The notes under the pieces were generated by a model. The model had not been told where the DNA came from. It did not search any database and saw only the letters and a program-made list of their open reading frames with translations. The position numbers were made by a program, and so were the translations under genes. From contig SSNP01000084.1 of the NCBI GenBank assembly GCA_006937955.1, positions 1,397,090 through 1,461,089 of the forward strand: a stretch of 64,000 nucleotides of DNA, in the 5' to 3' direction. Source of the stretch: Pachypanchax playfairii (Eukaryota; Chordata; Actinopteri; Cyprinodontiformes; Aplocheilidae). Each line of letters opens with the position of its first letter. The stretch's first letter is position 1. This document shows positions 51,310-61,100 of this stretch, in pieces.

Positions 51310-53088
51310 TACATATAGACACACATTAAAATCTTAGCTAAATCTACTAACGAAATGAAGGATAAACCATAAGTAATAATGTAACTTTAAAGGTGACATT
51401 TGATCATTTATTGCAGTGTAAGACTCTTTAAGTACTCATAAAAATGCTTTTTTTTTTTTTTTTCAGTTTAGCGATTATAGTTGGTATTAAGTAATGCAAT
51501 CAACACAGCAGCAGAAAAAAAAACAATCCATAGATTTCAGTACCCCAACTCTCTCTGGCCTGAGAGTATCGGGTGTTTTTTTGTTGGGTCTGCAAATGTT
51601 AAGAAATAATATCATCATAAATATTGATTAAAACCAGTAGCTTTCTGTCACACACAGCATGGTGCCTAAGCAATTGCAAGGGCATGTAATGCATGGTGAA
51701 ACAACACACAGTGATCTATAATTATGTGATAATGCCATGATGTGTTTTTACCACAAATTAATCAAGTGATTCGAAGAATGAAACTGACTTTAGATTTGAG
51801 GTAAGTTAGTTTTTAGATCTTTATATTCAAGAGAAGATAGAATAATATAAATGACTGTGACATTTTGATAATGTGGTAAATTACAGGGAAAAGACATTAT
51901 GTCCAAGGCAACTATGTATATTGATATCATGAAAATGTTGTAATAAGATTCTGCTTAAATCTTGAAATCAATAACAATTCTCCATGTCGTAGCCATGCAT
52001 GCAGCCCTTATTTATTATACACGTCAAACTGATGTGTACGCTGATGTTTTAAGAGCTCAACACTAAGCCAGTAGGGCTTTACACTGGATGGTCTTGATAC
52101 TAATTTGGTTAATTAAATTTTAACAAAAATGCATTCAGGTTTTATTGCAAGTTTGCCTTAAAGTTCCTTTAAAGCCTGAAAAATAAATTGATGTGCTCTT
52201 TTTAATTTAGTAAACCAGGGCTTTACTTCCATTTAAGAAATGTATATTTAAAGACAGTCATAGGAATAGGACTGACCAATGTGTGTTGGTGATTAGTGAG
52301 GTTTGCAAAAACTGTGTTCATTGGGACATGTCAAAAGTGTTCAGTTTGATTCAACATGGCAACCAGATGAACTTCTGCAGTTGGACATTACTGTCTCTGG
52401 ACACGGCGCATAGGAAGCCATTATGTCACCTCTCAGTAAAAATAAGACCGTGCATTTGCCATCCTTTCATTTGAATAGTCAGCATTTTAATAATTATCCA
52501 GCTGTTCCATCTTCTCTCTGATGGCAAATTCAATTCACTGGCTGCTTTTATGTTCTAAGACTCTAACATTACCAGGAGATATTATGTTTTAGTATGGTAG
52601 GCCCAAGTGGGAATAAAATGGTACAGTCACAATCATAAAAGCAGTGGGAATAGTGACCCCTAACTACTGAATCCAAAGAAAAAGCCTTAGTGTGAAAAAT
52701 TGGATTTTAATTCTGGATAATAAGATGTTTTTATACAAAGTTATAGGAATATAAATGTTTGTTTTTGCTGGGCAGGGATGTCAGAAAATAAACTTAGCAC
52801 AAAAAGAAAGGAAATGTATTCCTTGTTGATCATTTCTTTGTTTGTAACAAAGCTTATTGAGAATATGTTGGAAGCCTGTTTATTTCCCCTTAAATAGTGC
52901 CACATTTGTGAGGAAATGCATGTGTGGGTTGAGCACCAGAGTTCAGTAGGTGGCTTATGCCCATGCAAAAATCAAAAAATCTTCCCTGCCAATGTAAAAC
53001 ATCTTCTTCTGCTATTGGCTCTTATTTAAAAATTCTGGTATCCAAGTGTTCATACCATAGTCAATGCTCACAGGCGTCTTTTTATCAG

Positions 53089-53169
53089 CACATCTGTGAA
53101 CATGAACACTGCTACAGTGGTCAGTTGGAGTCTCCAAGCAGACCAGTCTGGATAGGACTCTTGCCATAG
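53089..53169 (+). other. Cryptic exon-like segment ending in a stop
   Basis: Between an acceptor-like tttttatcag and the donor-like gtgagc at 53170 lies an 81-nt segment. In phase 0, the phase left by the LNS6 exon, it reads HICEHEHCYSGQLESP and on to a terminal TAG. If spliced to 49931-50250 it would end the protein in the stalk and give a secreted form. I have no homology support and the pyrimidine tract is short, so chance is more likely. The same segment recurs at 56613-56693 in the duplicate. Confidence 0.15.
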
Positions 53170-53329
53170 GTGAGCCTCAATCTGCTGTTTCGCAATATTA
53201 AGTTGTGTGATTATTAGGAGTGAGTCCTAGTATAATTTCCAAATTGAATTCCAAATTCATATAATAAGAAACTTTAAACACAGGTTGCAAAGGGAGCACA
53301 TCAAGAAACATGGTTTCTTCATCATGACA

Positions 53330-54140
53330 ACAATTACAAACCTTAGGCAGTCACAGATTTGCAGTCAAGGTTTGCAAGACATTATGATTGGCAGTTCTCC
53401 AACCAGACAATCCAGAACAGAATGCTCAAAGCCAATCAGGCGTGTTTGCAATGGTGTCTGCAACATTCACATGGGAACTTGATCACTGGATGTTACTGTA
53501 TCTCTTACGACTCTGTACAGTGTCTACTCATGTCGATTTATGTTTACAATATTTTTTTCCTATTCCATTACCTGTTTTCTGAAATGAACAATAATGTGAA
53601 ATAAGTGCAAAAGTGAATTAGAGCACAATTCTTTGTGCATGCAACATAATTGGCCAAATAAACATGATTCTGATTCTGGTCATGTGGAGGAACATTGTGT
53701 TCAGTAATGAGTTCAGATTCTGCCTACAGCATTGGATTGTAGGGTCAAAATGAGGAAAAGATCCTGACCAAAAGGGTCACAGCATCTCCCTCACTAGAAA
53801 AGCAAGGCGTGCTATCACTGGAGGAAATCTTAACATAAAGAAAACTCAAGAGAAGATTCTACAACCAGTGGCAACCCCATATCTCCACAGTCTGGGACCG
53901 AACTCTGTTCTGTCAGTTGACAAGTCAGAGTTTATCAAAAACCACCTCTAGAATTCAAGAGTAGAGAGGATGGAATGGGGTTCAGATTGGGTGTGCTGTT
54001 TGTGCCATAGTGACCAACAATCACACTGGCGGACTTGTTACGACTACTTTTAATGGAATACATCCCAGAGCAGTGTTTGGCCAAGCTTGTGACCAGCCTG
54101 ATGTAGAGCCGCCAGGCTGTTGTAGCTGTGTATAGTCGTT
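53330..54140 (+). pseudogene. Tc1/mariner-like transposase relic
   Basis: Several fragments read as a decayed Tc1-family transposase. These are an HTH-like TIQNRMLKANQA segment near 53408-53443, WRNIVFSNEFRFCLQ at 53685-53729 (the W..VVFSDESRF block before the second catalytic Asp), and IPEQCLAKLVTSLM, stop, SRQAVVAVY at 54063-54136 (the C-terminal block). Frameshifts and stops separate them, so it is dead. Between the first two lies foreign-looking sequence at about 53530-53680, ending in aaataaacatgattctgatt, typical of a fish non-LTR tail and suggesting a nested insertion. The duplicate block repeats it at 56854-57664. Confidence 0.55.
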
Positions 54141-54661
54141 CTTCATACTACTAAGGCCCCTGTTTGTCAAATGTATAAACTGTTAAATCACTCATGTTTT
54201 TTCAATCTGTATTGTTTAATTTAATCCAATAAATGACTATTAACAAGAGTCCTTAACAAAATAAGCTGTTTGGCATTTATAGAGATGATTTGGTAAGTTT
54301 TCCACGGGTCCAACTGCTACAATCATCATAAGAAAAAAAGGATCTCCATTATGATCTGCTTTTTTGTTTGATTCATCTGAGAGTGATGGTACTTTCAGTG
54401 TTAAAAAAAAACCTTGCTTAAACCTGAAGGTTGATCATATGTGTTAGAGTGTCCTTGAGCACTATATTGATACCAGCATTGTTCTGACTTGTATGTCTCT
54501 TTGAATAAAATAGACTGGTTTGATTTAAGATAATCTTTACTACCTATTCAACACATTTTGATAGTAAAGGAAATCAAAGCCCAACAAATGTATACTGAGA
54601 TCTACAGAGATTTGTTAAGTTCACTTTTTAACTCATCAATAATGTTCTTTTGAGATTTCTT

Positions 54662-54671
54662 NNNNNNNNNN
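54662..54671. other. Assembly gap of 10 Ns
   Basis: Ten consecutive N characters join the end of copy 1 to the start of copy 2 of the duplicated block. Such fixed-length N runs mark a scaffold join of unknown size. Confidence 0.99.
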
Positions 54672-57600
54672 AATACAGAATAAGGTACAGCCTGGATCTG
54701 TTTATTTCCTCCTTTTTATTAATTTTTTTTATGTATTATAGATCGGATCGGGACTCAGTATCGGCAGATACTCAAAATCAAATGACTCAGACTCAGACTC
54801 GAGGGCAAAAAATCTTGGTCGGGATATCCCTAATACATATAGACACACATTAAAATCTTAGCTAAATCTACTAACGAAATGAAGGATAAACCATAAGTAA
54901 TAATGTAACTTTAAAGGTGACATTTGATCATTTATTGCAGTGTAAGACTCTTTAAGTACTCATAAAAATGCTTTTTTTTTTTTTTTTCAGTTTAGCGATT
55001 ATAGTTGGTATTAAGTAATGCAATCAACACAGCAGCAGAAAAAAAAACAATCCATAGATTTCAGTACCCCAACTCTCTCTGGCCTGAGAGTATCGGGTGT
55101 TTTTTTGTTGGGTCTGCAAATGTTAAGAAATAATATCATCATAAATATTGATTAAAACCAGTAGCTTTCTGTCACACACAGCATGGTGCCTAAGCAATTG
55201 CAAGGGCATGTAATGCATGGTGAAACAACACACAGTGATCTATAATTATGTGATAATGCCATGATGTGTTTTTACCACAAATTAATCAAGTGATTCGAAG
55301 AATGAAACTGACTTTAGATTTGAGGTAAGTTAGTTTTTAGATCTTTATATTCAAGAGAAGATAGAATAATATAAATGACTGTGACATTTTGATAATGTGG
55401 TAAATTACAGGGAAAAGACATTATGTCCAAGGCAACTATGTATATTGATATCATGAAAATGTTGTAATAAGATTCTGCTTAAATCTTGAAATCAATAACA
55501 ATTCTCCATGTCGTAGCCATGCATGCAGCCCTTATTTATTATACACGTCAAACTGATGTGTACGCTGATGTTTTAAGAGCTCAACACTAAGCCAGTAGGG
55601 CTTTACACTGGATGGTCTTGATACTAATTTGGTTAATTAAATTTTAACAAAAATGCATTCAGGTTTTATTGCAAGTTTGCCTTAAAGTTCCTTTAAAGCC
55701 TGAAAAATAAATTGATGTGCTCTTTTTAATTTAGTAAACCAGGGCTTTACTTCCATTTAAGAAATGTATATTTAAAGACAGTCATAGGAATAGGACTGAC
55801 CAATGTGTGTTGGTGATTAGTGAGGTTTGCAAAAACTGTGTTCATTGGGACATGTCAAAAGTGTTCAGTTTGATTCAACATGGCAACCAGATGAACTTCT
55901 GCAGTTGGACATTACTGTCTCTGGACACGGCGCATAGGAAGCCATTATGTCACCTCTCAGTAAAAATAAGACCGTGCATTTGCCATCCTTTCATTTGAAT
56001 AGTCAGCATTTTAATAATTATCCAGCTGTTCCATCTTCTCTCTGATGGCAAATTCAATTCACTGGCTGCTTTTATGTTCTAAGACTCTAACATTACCAGG
56101 AGATATTATGTTTTAGTATGGTAGGCCCAAGTGGGAATAAAATGGTACAGTCACAATCATAAAAGCAGTGGGAATAGTGACCCCTAACTACTGAATCCAA
56201 AGAAAAAGCCTTAGTGTGAAAAATTGGATTTTAATTCTGGATAATAAGATGTTTTTATACAAAGTTATAGGAATATAAATGTTTGTTTTTGCTGGGCAGG
56301 GATGTCAGAAAATAAACTTAGCACAAAAAGAAAGGAAATGTATTCCTTGTTGATCATTTCTTTGTTTGTAACAAAGCTTATTGAGAATATGTTGGAAGCC
56401 TGTTTATTTCCCCTTAAATAGTGCCACATTTGTGAGGAAATGCATGTGTGGGTTGAGCACCAGAGTTCAGTAGGTGGCTTATGCCCATGCAAAAATCAAA
56501 AAATCTTCCCTGCCAATGTAAAACATCTTCTTCTGCTATTGGCTCTTATTTAAAAATTCTGGTATCCAAGTGTTCATACCATAGTCAATGCTCACAGGCG
56601 TCTTTTTATCAGCACATCTGTGAACATGAACACTGCTACAGTGGTCAGTTGGAGTCTCCAAGCAGACCAGTCTGGATAGGACTCTTGCCATAGGTGAGCC
56701 TCAATCTGCTGTTTCGCAATATTAAGTTGTGTGATTATTAGGAGTGAGTCCTAGTATAATTTCCAAATTGAATTCCAAATTCATATAATAAGAAACTTTA
56801 AACACAGGTTGCAAAGGGAGCACATCAAGAAACATGGTTTCTTCATCATGACAACAATTACAAACCTTAGGCAGTCACAGATTTGCAGTCAAGGTTTGCA
56901 AGACATTATGATTGGCAGTTCTCCAACCAGACAATCCAGAACAGAATGCTCAAAGCCAATCAGGCGTGTTTGCAATGGTGTCTGCAACATTCACATGGGA
57001 ACTTGATCACTGGATGTTACTGTATCTCTTACGACTCTGTACAGTGTCTACTCATGTCGATTTATGTTTACAATATTTTTTTCCTATTCCATTACCTGTT
57101 TTCTGAAATGAACAATAATGTGAAATAAGTGCAAAAGTGAATTAGAGCACAATTCTTTGTGCATGCAACATAATTGGCCAAATAAACATGATTCTGATTC
57201 TGGTCATGTGGAGGAACATTGTGTTCAGTAATGAGTTCAGATTCTGCCTACAGCATTGGATTGTAGGGTCAAAATGAGGAAAAGATCCTGACCAAAAGGG
57301 TCACAGCATCTCCCTCACTAGAAAAGCAAGGCGTGCTATCACTGGAGGAAATCTTAACATAAAGAAAACTCAAGAGAAGATTCTACAACCAGTGGCAACC
57401 CCATATCTCCACAGTCTGGGACCGAACTCTGTTCTGTCAGTTGACAAGTCAGAGTTTATCAAAAACCACCTCTAGAATTCAAGAGTAGAGAGGATGGAAT
57501 GGGGTTCAGATTGGGTGTGCTGTTTGTGCCATAGTGACCAACAATCACACTGGCGGACTTGTTACGACTACTTTTAATGGAATACATCCCAGAGCAGTGT

Positions 57601-58185
57601 TTGGCCAAGCTTGTGACCAGCCTGATGTAGAGCCGCCAGGCTGTTGTAGCTGTGTATAGTCGTTCTTCATACTACTAAGGCCCCTGTTTGTCAAATGTAT
57701 AAACTGTTAAATCACTCATGTTTTTTCAATCTGTATTGTTTAATTTAATCCAATAAATGACTATTAACAAGAGTCCTTAACAAAATAAGCTGTTTGGCAT
57801 TTATAGAGATGATTTGGTAAGTTTTCCACGGGTCCAACTGCTACAATCATCATAAGAAAAAAAGGATCTCCATTATGATCTGCTTTTTTGTTTGATTCAT
57901 CTGAGAGTGATGGTACTTTCAGTGTTAAAAAAAAACCTTGCTTAAACCTGAAGGTTGATCATATGTGTTAGAGTGTCCTTGAGCACTATATTGATACCAG
58001 CATTGTTCTGACTTGTATGTCTCTTTGAATAAAATAGACTGGTTTGATTTAAGATAATCTTTACTACCTATTCAACACATTTTGATAGTAAAGGAAATCA
58101 AAGCCCAACAAATGTATACTGAGATCTACAGAGATTTGTTAAGTTCACTTTTTAACTCATCAATAATGTTCTTTTGAGATTTCTT
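54672..58185 (+). repeat. Copy 2 of the 3,514-bp direct duplication
   Basis: Identical, wherever compared, to 51148-54661. It begins directly after the N run with the right-hand part of the hAT-like element (through about 54833) and repeats the Tc1 relic. It continues without a break into unique sequence at 58186. No divergence, left hAT end or target duplication is seen, which points to overlapping contig ends rather than a real tandem duplication. Confidence 0.95.
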
Positions 58186-61100
58186 GTCTTCATTTTGCAG
58201 GAAACATAAAACAAAGTTGATGTTGGTTGTAATGTTAGCTGAGGAAAAACGTAATCATATTAGTTTTTTCTGAATTTGAAAAACAATACGAATGTCATTG
58301 AAAAGGTATTTGAGTTGAGTTCATAACAAACAGACTGAATATTCTATACCCTAAAAGCAGTCACAAGGAGGTGTGTAGTCTCTGTTCCTCTTTAACTAAT
58401 TAAATTACAAAACATTTAGAAGTCCTTTTTCTTTCTTTTTTCTTTTAACCGCAACCTCATTATAATTATTGCTGCTTTAATCAGTCAAATATTTACATGG
58501 TCAAACATCAACTAATGGTCAACTGTATAAAATCTAAAGCCTAAAGAACCTTCACTCAAAAACACATGACTAGACTGGACAATGTTTTGACCATGAAAAC
58601 CTTTTTAATAAAAAAAAATCTTTAAACCTTTTTAAAACATTTGATAATTCTAATAAACATTTTAATAAAAAAAAGACTGGTGGCTCACTTATGTGCACAA
58701 TGAGAAAATTACAGCACAGTTTTTTTTTTTTTTCTGTGACGCTAGCGCTGCAGATTTAGGGTGTGTCAGTTGTATCGCTCCAGTTATCTCTCCAAGAGTA
58801 AAGTCATTGAATAGAATAATGATTTTTGAGGGGCCAGTTGCTCCAGGTGCTCTGTTTTAAAGTTCTCTAAATGCTTGTCTTAGGGTGTATTGTTGAATCC
58901 TGAGGGGTTTTTGTTTACTGGTAATGTTGTTTTCTTAAAGCCACTATGTGTCTTGTTATGGTTTGTTAATAAAAGATGATCATCTCAGAGCACAGTGGGG
59001 TGATCAGGAGAGTAATTAAGCTTAGATGAGAAAGGTCTGTCAGTGAGAATTAGTTTTGTGATGTGAAATTTATAGAAAAATAATAAATCTCAACTCAGAA
59101 AAAAGATAGTGAATAACACAGAGGGCTTGCCTTGATGTTGCCTCATAGGTTGAGGTCTTTCTAACTGAGGGATTCTAAATTAGGTGTCAAATATTTTCTG
59201 TAGTGGCTTTTTTTCTGGTGTGTGTCTGCTCATGAATGGAGGAGCATTACATTATTGAATATGCTGAATTGTCACATCTTAATGAATAGTTTGTTCCCTA
59301 CAGCAGTGCTTCATCATATCCAATTAAACCACAATACACCTCGGTGTACATTCACAAACAATGGTTGGATGCTGTAAACATACATTCACAAAAAGAGGCA
59401 CTTCTCTTGCAGGATATTAATTTCACTCACCCCAGTTCTATTTTTACAGGTAAGCAAGTTCTTGCTTTCCTCAAAGAGATATTACTTTTTGTTATTTTTG
59501 AGTTTTAGCAGTTCTGTAGTATTTACTGTCACCAATTTGGAACTCAAATTGCCAAAATACTTGTAGATCTGTAGCCAGCCCCAAATGTGAACACTCAACC
59601 ACTGCCAGGGCTGTTGCATGGTTCTTGTTCAATAAATTGTTTTGTGGAGCACTGATGAACAGCGAACAGTCAGAGCTTTCTTTGATTGAAGAATCTCAGT
59701 GGATTTGGGATTATGAAACAAAGACTACTGATGCTTAGAACCTGTTTCACGAAAAGCACATTTTTGCCATCAGAAACAAACCTCAAAAGTTTAATAGTAC
59801 AAAAAACTGCTGCGTTAGGGATTTTTGCACCCCATCCTTTTTGCAACAGACATGTATTTACAATGAAGATCATCAATATTGCAACACAGTTCACAATCTA
59901 TCACAACACATTTTTTGAGGAACACCATGCTACAAATTGGACAATGTTATACACACCATCTATTTATCTAGCTGATGCAAAAGTGATGCAGTGCAAAAAT
60001 AAACTTGTTCTGAGTATCGATTAGCTTGGTTTTCCCATCAAAATTCTCTGTGAATCTCCAAATAGAGAAAAATTCTGACCACCATCTATATCAGCCGGGA
60101 CACTGACTGCTTATGTGTACTTCTTTGAACTCCTCTCTTCATTTAACCTGTAAAAAGTTAAATGAAGTCTCTAAAACTTTTATCATGTATATATATTTTT
60201 TGTAATAGTTAACAATATTCAATAGTAATTTGTGTGGTTGTGGTGCAATTTATTAGCCCATTATAATAGCAGTTATTATCAAATATTCCTCAATCAAAAG
60301 GGTCAGAGAAGTCAGCCTATTCCATGTAGCTGTTACCCTCTAACAAAAAAGATAAAAGAGAGAGAGAGACGAATGTCTGGTATCTAGAAGAGCCATTGAG
60401 CCACTGCTCTTGACAGTGATGGATCCTCACCTGCATTACTCTGTATTATCTACCCCAGCCAGCTTACATACAGTATATAAATCTCAGAAGCAGTCCAAGT
60501 GTGAGGCTGCCATCTGCCATCCATTGCTGTCTGCTGGAGCATCATCTAAAAGTTGGGTAATAGCTTCAGCATTATAGTGTGAGACAAGGGCAAAATAGTA
60601 TGGGAGTACAATGCTGCAATAGATGAAGTCGTAAACCACATTCAGGACCTTGTATTGGAAAAGTATTAGTACGTAGAACACAAACTGGGTTATTTTTTTA
60701 ACGTTAAAAGACAGTTTTTTTGCATCCGGCCTCCTGGCAGCAATGATGGCAAATACATATATGGAGAGTAAAGACAGCAGAGTGAAGAAAAATGGTTAGT
60801 ATGCCCTGCAACAGTGTAAGCCTATAGCAGCATAACTAAAGGGATGGATCAGGATAATCCAAGCTATCCCTAATGATAAGACTGGTCAAAACTAACATTT
60901 TAAGTCTAACCTTAACAGGTTGTTTGCCTCATGGATGAAAACTGGAAGCTGATTTTGCAAGAGAAGAGCCTAAAAGCTCTGCTTCCCATTCTCCTTTTTC
61001 AAACTCTTGGAACCACAAGCAGACCTCAAAGCAGCATCTTACCTCAAATATTATTCAAAGTCAATCCACCATATGTTGAGCTGTTTTCTTAAAGAATCCT

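Larger units (their letters stand above)
51148..54661 (+). repeat. Copy 1 of a 3,514-bp direct duplication
   Basis: Every position I compared is identical to 54672-58185 at a constant offset of 3,524 bp, including a 16-T run at about 51449-51464. The copy ends at the base before the N gap. It starts inside the hAT-like element, so the repeat boundary is not a biological element boundary. Confidence 0.95.

Noticed and set aside
51781..51795. Consensus-like donor gaggtaagt as a recursive site
   Set aside because: There is no polypyrimidine tract before it, so it lacks the acceptor half.
53089..53169. EGF-like domain from the Cys/His pattern
   Set aside because: Only two Cys in the reading; it cannot form an EGF fold, so no domain is claimed.
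52283..57128. Pairs of identical small open frames repeated 3,524 bp apart
   Set aside because: Looks like a gene family but simply reflects the duplicated assembly block; the frames have no recognisable domains.
59686..60024. 112-codon plus-strand open frame
   Set aside because: No motifs or domain; AT-rich intron sequence; chance length is plausible in 64 kb.
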